From: Rhodomyrtus psidioides
Lineage: Eukaryota > Streptophyta > Magnoliopsida > Myrtales > Myrtaceae
Assembly (NCBI GenBank): GCA_021437785.1
Contig: JAILYB010000256.1
Location: 248,001-312,000, forward strand
DNA length: 64,000 bases
Direction of reading: 5' to 3'
The position numbers and the translations under genes were made by a program. Under the pieces are notes generated by a model, which was not told the origin of the DNA, searched no databases, and saw only the letters and a list, made by a program, of their open reading frames with translations. Position 1 is the first letter of the stretch. Every line of letters begins with the position of its first letter. Below, in pieces: positions 1 to 12,285 of this stretch.

Positions 1-87
1 GTATGTATCCTAGAGACCTTCATATACCTGTATCTTATCTTTGTCGGATTATGCTTGCTAAATTTTGTCTCCATACCATTTGCGTAG

Positions 88-3000
88 GTTCTGATGCTGG
101 GGAAATAGAAAGGTTGCGTTCCAGGAAAAAGGAACTTGAAGATCGTATTAATGGTTTAGAGGAGAGTCTGAAACCACTCCAGTCTGACATAAGACAGATA
201 GAGGATGAAGCTTCGAAGCTTCGCAAGCAGCGAGTATGCAGAAAGATATAATATGGATCTTCCATTTTGTGTTTGTGTTTGTCATCGACACTTGTTATTT
301 TTATAAAAAAGTGCAATTGTTTCCTTTATTGGAGTGGTTCTTGATATATGAGTGCCAATTTCAGATAGACTTGATAGTGGACAATATTTGCGACCCAGTA
401 GTGAAAGACTATTTACTGTTAATATCTTGTAGGAGGAGATAGTCAATGCTATCAATCATCACAAAATAAAGAAGCAAGAAATGGTAAATCGTGTTGGTAA
501 GTTGAAATTAGCAATCCGTATTAAGAATATATATATATATATATATATCTCGTTGTTATTTGTTTGGCTCGTGATCTTGATGGTTGTTTCATTAACCAAT
601 TTTAGATCAAAGGAAAAAGAAGTTGGCTTCTCTGCAAGAGGAGGATGACCTGGATACTATCGTGAAAAGTCTTGCTGATCAGGCTGCTGGATTTAACGCT
701 GAGCGATATAAATGTGCACTTCGTGTGAAGGTCTAGAGCGGCATAAATGTGCACTTCGTGTGAAGGTCTAGAGCGGCCTTTAAGCTCCAGCTCTGTGCTT
801 CGTTTACCTTTTTAATATTACCTCTGCAATATATTTTGTTATTCTTTTGTGCCAGAATTTCCTCAAAACGTTGATATCTAGCCTGACCCATTTTCTTAGG
901 CATTTCAGATTCTTAGTTGCTGTTTACACTCTGCAGGAATTACTTGGTGAGGCCTTTTCTTACAAACGGAGCTTTGCTGATAAACATATGGCTTCTATTG
1001 AGTTTGATGCAAAGGTACTTGCCATGCCATAGCTATACGATGCGTCGTTTCTTTTGCTTACCCAGGACAAATCCATGTCTTTCTTTCACATTCTGTGAAT
1101 TGAAGGGGAAGAAAACCGGAAATGAAGCTAGAGAGACCGTAGTGAGGTCCTGTATGATGATTTAAGAATGGTAACGCTAATACATTTATCTGGAGCTTCA
1201 TATCAATGGCCTTATTTCCATTCCTTTGTGTTTTCTGCTCCCACTTTATCCATCAAATATTGTTGACTTGGTGCCAAAGAAAATGCCAATAGTCTGTTGC
1301 ACGGCATGTTTCAGTAGTTATTCTCAACAAGCTTAAGTGGATCCCACTTATCTTGATCATTAGCTATTTTTAGTTTCATTTATTTCTATGATCTATATGC
1401 TTTTAAGCAGAGTCGTTCTTCATGGTGTATAAAATGTTACTAGGTATTGACCTTCATCAGACGCAGGTTTTGTCTTGTTAACCATTTGAAGATACCTCAA
1501 GTTGGAGGAAATATATTTCAATCTCATATGACTCGTAGTAGGTTTTCGGAGAATATTTCCTTATTTTTCTAATATGTCAGACTAGCATCCTTCTCAAATT
1601 ATCGCTAAGGTAGCTCTAGCAGTCAAAGATGTGAATTTTCCTTTTTTGCTTTTTTGGATTGGGTTTGCTCTCTTACGTCATTTTTTATTCCCACCTTCAT
1701 TCCTCTTCTGCATAAGTTCATTGAGAATCCTGAAATTGCCTCGCCGATCTGGTCGTGGCATACGGATGCACATTCAAAAAGGCCAGGATACCATAATCCA
1801 TTAGTTCGATGTTGGTAATGGTTGTAGAGTTTAATGCTCAATGACATTTCTTGTGTTGATTCCCCTCATGATTCTTGGTTCCCTTCTTGTTTAACCCTCC
1901 GTTAAATGGTGTCCCGTCTTAATCATTGGAACATGATTCAGTTTGTTCTTTCTTTTTGTCCCTTTCTAATGCTATAATTAGAGGATATGTGGGAAGATAA
2001 GCTGAACCTTTCTAAAGAGTGAAGTTTTCCCTTTTAATTCTTATTACCTAGCTATTGGAACTTCTTTGTTATCCCTCCAGCCGTTTTCTGCTTAAGCTAA
2101 ACGGCTTGCAAATGTGCCAACTGAGATCTCCTTCTGCTGGAAGGACTTGAAATAAAAATCTCCTCTGTCTCAAGTGGAAGTTTATCTCAGTAGACTAGTG
2201 TTGTTTGTGCAAAGCATGAATCTACTCATAAATTATTTCTCCACCGTGATTTGTCTGAACAATACTGGAGGCTCTTTCTCAACTTCGGCAATTTGTCTTG
2301 GGAATGCTGAGAACCATTATTCAATTGTTTCAGTGTTGAAATTCTTCCATTGTTTCTGATCTTCCCAAGAATTTTTGGAGTGCGGCTCGCTTTGGAGTTC
2401 TTGAAACGATTATTGAGTTCTTGTACTGACTTTTCCATCTCATAGTGTTGCATCCACTGGTGCTTGTAACAAAAGATAGTGTTGTACCAAGTGATGTTAT
2501 TTCAGTTTTGTTTTAACTGAGTATTGCTGTTGAATATATCTCATGTAAGAGTAATTCGGGAATACATTTTCATTTATATATTAAAGGAGAGGATTGCTAT
2601 TGCATGGTTCCGTTTAAATTCTTGGCCGAAAACTTAGCTGGTCACTAGTCAAGTTTTCAGTTTTTCATGTGCATTTTCACAGCAGTCATTTTGCATGCTC
2701 AGGGCAGGGATAAAGGATGACCCACAATGAAGTGATTCAATAGTGTTGGTTTTGCTTTTCATCTTTAGAAGACTCCTAGTATATTTCAAGCTCCCATAAC
2801 TGTGTCTCTTCCATCTTTGGCTTTCAAGTCTCACCTCTCAAGGAGTTTCGTTTCTATTCTCTTTTTGGTTTGTACACCAGGATCATTTTTTTGGCTAATC
2901 ATCTTTAATCTGTCATGGATAGTTTTCTTTTTTTGGGCTAACATCATCTTAAATCTTACTTCTTAGTATTTCCTGTTCTATTTGTTTAGATTAGAGAAAT

Positions 3001-6000
3001 GGAAATCAGTCTCAAGGAGCATGAGAAGTTTGCACTGCAAGCGTCACTGCACCATGAGTATTGTGAGTGTTCTGTGATTTTATTTCTTTTGATTGAAGTG
3101 CTTTTTTAATGTATTTGCCCTCATCAAACTAGTAGTAGACCTGCGCACTACCTGGGAGTTAAACATAAAAGGGGTATTAACAACATGTTGCATGCTATCT
3201 TGAGAAATGTCAGAAACTATTGTAGCAGATAACACACAACATATAAAAGACAAACATGTAAAAGTAAAAAGAGATCACAAAAGGTTTCTTACTATCTCAG
3301 TATCATCTTGAGGGATGTAAATGAAAGATACATATAGGTATTCTGTTAATGCAAAATATAAACTGGACTTCTTGAAAAAGAATTCTTAACCTCATGTAGA
3401 TGGTTACAATGTTTTGCAAGTGGCTCTGTTTACTCGACCAATCATTCTAATCTCAGTTTAAATGTGTTTACTCTGGCAATCTTGGAATTTGCTTTACCAT
3501 CAGGTAAGAAGGAGGTAGAAGATCTTCGGCAACAGCTAGTTGCTGCGAAGCAGCAGGCAGAATCAGTCACAGTGATTACTCCAGAACTTGAAAAGGCATT
3601 CCTTGAGGTTGGTGCTTGCTTTATTTCTTTTGTAATTTCACCCAAATGCTTAGGCTGTCATTTTAGGTTTAGATTAACTAAGGACTTCACTTGGCAGTAT
3701 TGGTATATTTGCCTGACGGTACGTGGATTTATGAGCAGATGCCAACTACTGTCGAGGAACTTGAGGCTGCTATACAAGATAATATTTCTCAAGCGAATTC
3801 GATTCTCTTTCTAAACCCCAATATATTGGCAGAATATGAGGATCGTCGGCGTCAGGCAACTCTTGCTCTTTCTTGCCGTTTCATTAGTATCAAACATATG
3901 CTACTTCAGCATTAAATTCACTTAATTTACAGATAGAGGCTATTGCGAGGAAACATGAAGCTGATGAAAGGGAACTGACGAGATGTTTAGCAGAAATAAA
4001 TGCCCTTAAGGTGAGGGCTTTAGTTGTTGCTTGAAGTTGTTTCTGGATGGGTTAACTAGACTAGTAGTCTCAAAGCTGAAATGCTAAATATGTAGCACGC
4101 CTGTATATACATTTATCTTCACTATGTATGTATGACCTCAATCGGTCTTGCTTTTATTTTATTTTATTTATTTATTTATTTGTATTTTTTTTATATAATT
4201 ATTTCTTTTTCCCTCAATTGGTCTTGCTTTTATTTTATTTATTTTTGGGTTAATCGACCGCCGACTCTAACTTGATTGGGATAAAGGTGATGTTGATTGA
4301 TGTATGTATGACATCTACTGTTTTATCTGAATGTACAAGTTGGCATATATGATCAGTAGATTTGTTGCCAAATTTGAGCATGGGCTTGCTAGATATTGCT
4401 GTTTTCCATTCAGTTATGCATCTAGGAAGGTTTCATGCAAAATAAGCTCTTGGTACTGTATCGTAACATTTACTATTAAGGCAACGTGGCTAAATTAATG
4501 CAATGATATCTTTCTAGTTAATGCTAAAACTTGGCTCAATCGTCGCATATATCACTATAAGATTTGCCATCTTAAGTTTTTGCCATACTATTAAGGCAAC
4601 GTGGCTAAATTAATGCAATGATATCTTTCTCGTTAATGCTAAAACTTGGCCCAATCGTCACATATCACTATAAGATTTGCCATCTTAAGTTTTTGCAATT
4701 ACTTGCTTCGTTGTGCGTATTAACAAATGAAAGGCAAATTTTCGACCATAGTAAGTCATGTGATAGGGTAAATAGAAAGCCTGGACCAAATTTACTATGT
4801 TATACTTAGTTGATAATTCTACATATATACTGATGATGCCTATGCTTTTGAGTTCGTTGTAAATTGTGCAATTAATGTTTGCAGTCTCCAAATAATGTAG
4901 TTTTGGGTGAAAACCTAATTTACTTGAAAAGAGAAGCAATGGTGGGTCAACTCTTTCTTGGTTTCATGATCCAAGTAGAAATAATATAGAAGACAGTTTT
5001 GTTTGGTTCTATGGATTTTCCTTCTAGGATTGAAATTTCAGTAAGGAGCCATTCACTGTTTGGTTCCTGTGATGCTGGCTGAAAAAAATATAGGTACAAA
5101 ATAAATGGACTAGAATATTAGAGTGTCAAATCCTTCATGCTCTTCCGCATTATCAATATCAACATCACCTTTATTCCAATCTAGTTGGGGTCCGTGGTCG
5201 ATGAACTCAAAAATAAATAAAATAAAAGCAAGAACGATTGAGGTGAAAAGAAATAATTATATAAAAAAATATGTGTATAAATATCCATAGGGAGAAAGGA
5301 CTAAAAAGGACAGTCAGGCTCATATCAATTCTGCATCTTCGCATTGCTAATAGCTTTCCTCCACTCCATCCTAAGCAAATTGTGCGCCAATCTCTTCTAC
5401 ATTATACAATGAAAAAAGAAAAAGAGAGCTCCATTCTCCCTGTGAAGTTTGTCTCGTGGTATTTTTTGTGCTTATCTACTATATTACCAATTACAAACTA
5501 AAAGTGCAACTACTAGGTGGAGGGCTTAAGTGTTTGGCATTTTGCCATATAAGCCTACGTAAAATTTTGGCACCGGTCACAAGTGTTGAGAGCATTTAGT
5601 CATCAATACTAGAGACAAATGCAACATTGTTTCATGCATTTAACTGTTGCTATGATTATTTTTTCAATTGTATCGGTGTTGTTTTTCTTTCCTTTTTCTT
5701 TTTTCATTATGGGTAATTGTTGTTTGGTTATTATAATTTTCTTTTCCCATTTCCGCCGTCATCATTTGGGTTTTCCCAAGATGCATGTGTTAACTACAGG
5801 ATTGCTACTACCAGCATCCACATGAGTTCATTTTCTCTGTAGGAGTTCTGATGTGAAACTATCTGCAGGACTATTGGCTGCCTGCCTTGAGAAATATTGT
5901 GAGACAGATTAATGAAAGTTTTGGTCGTAATTTCAAAGAGATGGCTGTTGCTGGGGAGGTTTCATTGGGTGCGTGTGATTATAGCGCTGGTTTTCTTAAT

Positions 6001-8236
6001 ATGCTGGACTGATTACATACTCACTTATTTAGTGGTATTGTCCAGATGAGCATGGCTCGGACTTTGATCAATATGGAATACTTATAAAAGTGAAATTCAG
6101 TTAAATGTATGCGAGCTTGCCATAATTTCTGTTAAGTCTGTTCAACTTTGCTTCATGTTTTTATGTCTTTTGATTGAACTTATTGCCTGCATACAAGAGG
6201 AATCTTCATTGACGCAATAATCAAGATCAATGTGAAGAAGCGTGTGCCTGACTTGAAAACTATTTTGGCACTAGTTGCTTCGATGATCCATCGACAACTT
6301 AAAATTTATTACACTATCTTTCATTGTTTATCTACGGGATGAGCATTATATGCATGTAGTGTCCCTCCATGTAATAGTTTATGGTTTTGGATTGTACTTT
6401 CTTTCATTTGTAACAAAGTCAAGTTCCGCCTCAGGTTTATTTTACTTGCGTGCCTCCTTTTTTCAATTGCATGTGTTGTTTGCAGTCTCGTTTGCATGTA
6501 GGAAGGGGTGTTAAAGTATCCAATATCCCTTGTTTTAGGATTTTTTATAAGCTTTATATGCATGTAATATAACTTTATTTAATAGTTTATGCAAAATCAT
6601 TCCTATTTAGTTAACTACCCATTTCAGGTACAGGGTTATAAAGAAAAGGAATTGATATAACTATTAATGTGAGTATTGTCAACTTGATCAGTTTATGCTA
6701 CCGTCTTCGAATATCTTTATGGAAACCTCTGGGACTCTATGGGAGGATTGTAATAATCATGTTAATGAATTTGGAAGTTCAAAGGATGTTCGGTGTTCCG
6801 GCCATCAGTTGGTCAACAAATGGGAGCTAATTGCGTTCTTGGCTTTAAGTGGGATTCTTGAAACAGAGTAGTTATCATGAGATCAACTGATTGTGGAAGC
6901 AGAAGTATTATTTTTTCGTTCACGGGTAATTTCTCAGGTTTTCACAAAAGGTTTATGGAGTCAAAGTTTGGAAGGATATGATTGAACTCAGAAATAAAGC
7001 ATTGGTCACTCTTACATAATTTTTCGGCTATGTATATTCTTTACATACTGTGGAATATGTTCAAAATCATGGGTTACTGAAGAAGAAACAGCTTAAGTTT
7101 AAGCACTTGTTTTGCAGTTTCTGTATGGGATGCACTGTTGTCTTGCCATAGAGCCACTGTATCCCTCTGCTCTACATGTATCCCTCAGCTGTATACTTGT
7201 TCCATTGTTTATTCTGATCTTAATCCTCGTGTGGTAAATCAGGCAAGCTGGACAACTTCAAGTTCTTAGCGCTCACCACCAATCCGGAGGGGTACTTTGG
7301 TAGTCTCAAGATTTAATTTTGAATTGCTTTAAGCATGACAGGAGTGGGTAACAGATTTTTGAAAAACAGGAACGCTCCGTATCTACTATTCTTTATCTTG
7401 TTTCCCTTCAAGACCTGACTAACTGCCCATTTAGGGTGGTTGATGAGATAAATCAAGGTTTTGCCGCCACTTGGTACTTTTGAGCTGTTGACTTGACTAA
7501 TACCTAGGAACACTTTCTCTGATATCTTTTGGTTCTTCCAGGAATGGACCCTATCAATGAAAGAAAGATGTTTCAGCAATTAGTCAGATCTGCCAGCCAA
7601 CCCAATACACCTCAGTAAGCTAACCTACGACTGACGTATATAACTTCCGCATTTATTTATTAGGAAAGCCTAGACATACGGTTTTGATTCTGTTCTTCCC
7701 CCAATGTGTGGAATGTATAGGTCCCAATTTTGAGTATGGTATGCAGCATAGTAAGAATGCCTGAAATCTTTTATATACAGATTCTTTCTGTTCAAGATTA
7801 AAACAGACAATGCCATTTGGTTTGATAGCCTGTACTTATGAAAGATTAGATGATTCCCTTGCCAAGAAAGAAATCAATTCCATTTGGTTTTGTCCGGGAG
7901 AAAGATGGAGCAAGAGAGAGGAATAAAATAATTTGTTCAAACCATATGATGCAGGTGTTTTCTTCTTACTCCAAAGTTGCTACCAGATTTGGAATACAGC
8001 GAAGCATGTAGCATCCTGAATGTAATGAATGGGCCTTGGATAGAGCAGCCTTCGAAAGGTCGTGCACCACCATTCCTTCATTAGCATGTTTAGTTTGCCC
8101 TTCGTCTGATATTTGTGCGCTCTCACTCTCATTTTTACCTATAAAGTCACATTGATTATGTCGTGTCGATGCAGTGTGGAGCAGCAGCGACTGCTGGCGT
8201 TCACTCACAGGCTTGGCTGGCCCAAGTAGATGCTGA
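88..8236 (+). CDS. SMC5: SMC5, 3' half (partial, 15 exons)
   Basis: This is the C-terminal part of SMC5, the ATPase arm that pairs with SMC6 in the nuclear SMC5/6 complex for DNA repair and sister-chromatid alignment. Exons read 88-233, 433-496, 606-730, 937-1014, 2990-3062, 3504-3607, 3739-3855, 3933-4010, 5869-5968, 6046-6100, 7243-7291, 7370-7457, 7542-7614, 7955-8058 and 8175-8236 (stop TGA), about 437 codons. Early exons are charged coiled coil. Later ones carry the SMC5-type hinge-distal motif FKEMAVAGEVSL, the ABC signature LSAHHQSGGERS, and Walker B FRVVDEINQGMDP followed by NERKMFQQLV. Phases agree at every junction if two donors are non-standard: GC at 3856 and TT at 6101. The start lies upstream of the window. 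Family assignment is firm; whether this allele is fully functional depends on the TT donor. Confidence 0.93.
527..548. repeat. (AT)n microsatellite in SMC5 intron
   Basis: A short pure AT dinucleotide run lies in the intron between the exons ending at 496 and starting at 606. It has no evident role. Confidence 0.8.
708..777 (+). repeat. 35-bp exact tandem duplication over an SMC5 splice donor
   Basis: Positions 708-742 are repeated exactly at 743-777. The unit contains the last 23 bases of the exon ending at 730, its donor (aag|gtctag) and early intron, so there are two identical donor sites 35 bp apart. Use of the first keeps the SMC5 frame. Use of the second would add 35 bp, shift the frame and include an early TAG. 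Confidence 0.95.
4182..5272. mobile_element. Long-TIR non-autonomous DNA element inside an SMC5 intron
   Basis: About 120 bp at 4182-4304 recurs in inverted orientation at 5153-5272. The shared core runs from the run 'tataattatttcttt' through 'cttgcttttattttattt' to 'ataaaggtgatgttgat', with scattered mismatches. A partial extra copy of the left arm lies at 4136-4180. No transposase-like reading frame is present between the arms, so it is a non-autonomous TIR element or large palindromic MITE. Its target duplication could not be resolved because the edges are AT-rich. It lies in the 1.86 kb intron between the exons ending at 4010 and starting at 5869. Confidence 0.72.
4471..4696. repeat. 115-bp tandem duplication, two copies
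   Basis: Copies at 4471-4585 and 4586-4696 differ at only a few positions, for example ctagtt versus ctcgtt, ggctca versus ggccca, and a 2-bp 'at' deletion. The pair sits inside the long-TIR element of the SMC5 intron and so arose after that insertion or travelled with it. Confidence 0.9.
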
Positions 8237-9850
8237 TATCGACCTCTCTACAATATTTATTGCATGGATGCAGTAGCATTTGGTAGTGACAGTGTGATGT
8301 GAAACATTGTCCTGCCTACATGTCAGTTTTGTCTCGAATATGCCTCTTTTAAGTTTTGGTGCTGGGCATTAGAGAGTTCTCTTAGTTCTTGTGTAGGAAA
8401 AAATAAGGTTGCATCTGGATTCAGGAGCACCGCGGTATCTAACATGTCGGTTAGTACTTATTGCCCCTGGGGCACATGGGATGCTGTTGATAATTGCTGC
8501 TTGGTGACATATTGCCGCGCTCTGTTTCTTTCTATAGATTGCATTTGAATGACTTGGCATTGTCATGTTAACTAATCTAAACAGTAAAAATGATGTTGGT
8601 TTGTCCGCTTGAGCTTAGGATGAAGCGGTCATACTTCTGTTGATCATCGTATCAAAATTAAGGGGACTAGTGCTCTTTATAGTAAACTAGCTTACCAACA
8701 AAAAAAAAGGCGCGCTTACCCATGATTTCAAGGTTTTGAAAAGGATAATCAATAGAATAGAATCGAGTAGCTTGCAATATAAATTTTTTTTTTATGTGGA
8801 CTGATGCATTTTATTCAGATTTTGTAATGATTTCTCTTTCCATTAAAGTAAATAAAATGTTTTTTTTTTTTATGACCGAAAGTAAATAAAATGTTGTTAC
8901 ATGTATATACTCATAAAACGTTATACTTTCGAATTCTATACTAAAAAAACTTCCAAACAAAGCCAGCAAGATCAGACTTCTCCTCGAGCTACTTACCACC
9001 CTCGTTCCATATAGTTCAGAATTCACATTACACACACCATAAAATAATTACAATATAATCTAATTTAATCTATATAAAAAATGTGAACATAATAATTTGG
9101 TTCAAGTATTTAATATATATAGCTTTAAGCCAAAAAAACAAAGTCGTCCCACTTAGCATTTCACAGTGGAAGTGGTTCAAAAGTTTTTTAGCCTGGGTTG
9201 TAAATGGACAGTATCTTAGATGGGTCAAATTTAACCCGACCAGCTCGCTTCTCTCTTCTTCTTACTTGCTCACGACCTCTCTATCTAATTCGCAACCGCT
9301 TCCACCGCCTATGACCAAGTTCGCGGCCCATCTCCGGTGAACTCAATTGTCATGGTATTGCCTGTCCTGCAATCCTCGAAAATGCTGCTTTTATAAGTGA
9401 AATTTTAGAGTAGGATTCCCGATTCAATTGAAAGAGTCACTCTAGATTCGATTAACCCAAAGCAGGTACTTTTTTTCTTCCTCTTTGACATCACTCTTCT
9501 ATCTTTTTAGTAAGGTTTTAAACCTTCCTCTATAAAGGCAACCTCCGTCTCCAGCGGATAAATCTCTTCAGTCGACACCAAATTCCTAAGGACTATCTGG
9601 GCGTATGACTGCTGCCGCCCTGCGCACCAGCTCCGTGTGCTGACGAAGTCGCTTCCCTATTAATCTGGTCGCCCGCACCCAACCTAGTGTGCATTATCGA
9701 CCATCATCCTTCTTACCTTTTGCCTTAGGTAAATTACTAGCTGGAAAGTGCAGCCTAGCTATCAATGGACGGGGGTTCCCATGCTTTGCTGTAGAATCGC
9801 CTCACAAATGCAAATCCTGCAAAAAGCAGTCGTAATTGCTCATTTAGCAT
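8237..9850. other. SMC5 3' flank and intergenic spacer
   Basis: The first few hundred bases after the SMC5 stop are probably 3' UTR. The stretch 8695-9125 is AT-rich with A and T runs. A TATA-like 'ctctataaagg' near 9530 is followed by GC-richer sequence that could be the start of a plus-strand transcript, but no convincing coding frame follows. I see no recognisable gene here. Confidence 0.4.
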
Positions 9851-10596
9851 CTTATTCCAATGCACATGATGCAATGGAAGATGCTAATACAACATGATGT
9901 CTAAATGTTGATTTTTCTTCTTGTATATCCTTTACCGGCAGCGTAAGAAGCATTAAATATATACTAAACCTATGTAGACCTAGACTCTCTGGAAGAGAGA
10001 CATTTGCAAACAAAGGACTCAGAAAGATTGACACAGACTGAATGCTTCACGAATCCTTCACAGGGCTCTTCGTAGATACAGCTAAATCCGAAATGGGCCA
10101 GTTGATCATGTATGTGATTCCGTTTCATAGGCAATACATGGTTTAAAAGGATGAGAACTTGAGTGTCACATAAACTAACTGCAATATAGACAATGGAAAC
10201 AAATGTTTCTTAGGAGTTGCCAAGTGTTGTTTACTGGATGTCCTAAGCATCTAAAATATTGAAGCTGGCAATAAATTCCAATGCATCAGACTCATCTATG
10301 ATAATGATTGAATGATTGAATATACACGATGCATAGTCACCTTTCACCTATTATAGTAGAAATAGAAAATATTGTGAGCTAGCCATGAAACCATAGCTAG
10401 TTATGCTTTGGCTTAATTAGTCAAGAGGCATGAAGACGCATAAATTTCATTTCTAGCACCATAATGGTAACAAAGAGAAGTGGTCATTACATACCTCTCC
10501 AGAAGCAGTTCTAAATGCCTTTGGTTGACAAAACTGTAACGCAAAGACTAGCTTTTAGAATCCATCAGGACATTCATTGTACTCAGCAATTGTTTT

Positions 10597-11125
10597 TCAT
10601 TGTCTACCCTTGAGTATTGTTGGAATAGAGGTTCCAAAGTACACAGCCCTCCTTTGGAGTTTCCCCAACAAACTGCTAGGAATATTTACAGGATTTATAC
10701 TGGTCTCATGGACAACAACCACCTGCATTATAGCAGTCAATGTTAGCATAAGGAGTTGGGGGCATTTCAAGCTATGTAGACAATCAGAGCATAATCGACC
10801 TCATTAACTTGGATATATGTGCCATTTAGCGGAAAACTTCCCCTCGTTGCTGTACAACATGGAATCTGCTTAATCACGTGTAACCCAATTAGATGGATTT
10901 TATTATTTGAGATACTGCTATATACATGATAGATCCTGAGATTATGGACATTCTAACCAGAAATGTCCTACGAACAGTCTGCGAATTTGCTTCTTTAATC
11001 CTGTTAGACAAGACACTTTCCATTGCATAGCGTTTCACATTCTTGGGAGTTGCGCCTATGTTCAGGTGGTTGAACAGAAGAAGCAATTTCACCTGATCAT
11101 CAAACCATTTCGAACACAAAATACA
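10597..11125 (-). CDS. Unidentified minus-strand gene, C-terminal two exons
   Basis: Two exons join in phase 0: 11125-10958 (56 codons, preceded by acceptor 'ctccag', followed by donor 'gttagaat') and 10722-10597 (41 codons plus TGA, preceded by acceptor 'aatgcag'). The first begins CILCSKWFDDQVKLLLLF and ends NSQTVRRTFL; the second begins VVVVHETSINPVNIPSSLLG and ends TSIPTILKGRQ. Both are free of stops, have plausible composition and share a phase, which supports real coding sequence. I do not recognise the family. Upstream exons between 11.2 and 12.8 kb could not be joined with confidence. A 53-bp tandem duplication and in-frame stops there suggest the copy may be degraded. Confidence 0.5.
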
Positions 11126-11237
11126 CTGGAGTCAACTTGGCCCGAAATTTTCCATTTTTTTTACTGTTGATATCACTGTAAACAGCCATCAATGTCATGA
11201 ACTTGGACTCGTTAAGTTTGTTTATGTTCTATACTCA

Positions 11238-11343
11238 TCTGGTATCCTTTTTCCTATTGCGAGCATGCATTTGGATGGATCATCAGCTTCTCTGGTATCC
11301 TTATTCCTATTGCGAGCATGTATTTGGACGGATCATCAGCTTC
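11238..11343. repeat. 53-bp tandem duplication
   Basis: Units 11238-11290 and 11291-11343 match with about three to four substitutions. On the minus strand the first unit read continues an open frame starting LYKLEADDPSK. Because 53 is not a multiple of three, the second unit shifts frame and ends in a stop soon after. Confidence 0.88.
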
Positions 11344-12008
11344 CAGCTTGTATAGCTGCATATGGGAAAACGGCATTAGCAAAATCAACACAAAGTGAAC
11401 GTAGATCGTCATAGTTCCAAGAAGTCGCAATGTTAACTTACCCCATTCATAAGAGGTTGTCCCTCTAGTATTTCCCATATACGTTTGCAAAGAACCATAT
11501 GAGTTTAGGAATTTCGTTGGGATTAACTGAAAACATATCCTGCATGTCATTTTCTGCTATCTAAGAGCAGTTTGGTTCTGGGGATGCAGGTTCCTCTATG
11601 GTAGGTTGACACTTGCTCTGGGTCTTGCTTCTTTGCTCTGGGTCTTGCTTCTTGTTGATGTTCTTCTGAGTTCTCCTTTGCCAGTTGTAAAAAAAGAAGC
11701 TATGTTTTGGCTGGCTATGTTTCTTTCCATTGCATTGACTGTTGATCACTCTCAACTGCCATGAGTACTGTAAGGGAACTCTTTATCTGTATTAGCCAAA
11801 AAAAAAGGAAAAAGGAACACCTGGAACTGGATAATATCATACCTTTCCAATTGTTAACCTGCATGCAAAGATTTTGTAACTTGACTGATCGTCATAAATT
11901 CAATCTAGAGTAGGTACTATGCACCAAATTAGAAAATATAATCCTTATAAAGTTCTCTGATCGAGCTCTGCAAGATGGTTCCATCCCTCTTATAAAGAAC
12001 AAGAGACA

Positions 12009-12088
12009 AGGACTCCTTCATTGATCCAAAAGTGACTGATCCTTTGGAAGTGCAGGATTAGTCACTTTTAGATCAATGCAGGAATCCT
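12009..12088 (-). other. Imperfect hairpin, 34-bp arms
   Basis: Arms 12009-12042 and 12055-12088 are inverted copies matching at 30 of 34 positions with a 12-base loop. All mismatches are isolated single positions, so a transcript would fold into a long stem like a small-RNA precursor. It lies inside the region transcribed on the minus strand if the gene model there is right. No mature small-RNA sequence was recognised. Confidence 0.6.
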
Positions 12089-12206
12089 CATCTCATCCCC
12101 TTCTCTGGGTAAAGCTGATGGTTCCTCAACCCCTTTTCTCCTCGCATATTTTCTCTTAACCGTGGTCTTCCCCCATCAACAGGGTTTGAAGCTGTAGACT
12201 TTGGAA

Positions 12207-12285
12207 TCCGTTTCTTTCTGGATGTTTCTTCAATGCCTGAAACCACCTGTTTCGAGCATTGAGGAACATCCGAGAAAGAAACGGA
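12207..12285 (-). other. Imperfect hairpin, 37-bp arms, plus a third related copy
   Basis: Arms 12207-12243 and 12249-12285 are inverted copies (about 33 of 38 aligned positions, two one-base gaps) around a 5-base loop. A third related segment in the same orientation as the right arm follows at about 12286-12320. The hairpin is 118 bases from the one at 12009-12088. It could be a small-RNA foldback, an inverted duplication of coding sequence, or a tiny MITE. A minus-strand frame runs through it without stops. Confidence 0.6.
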
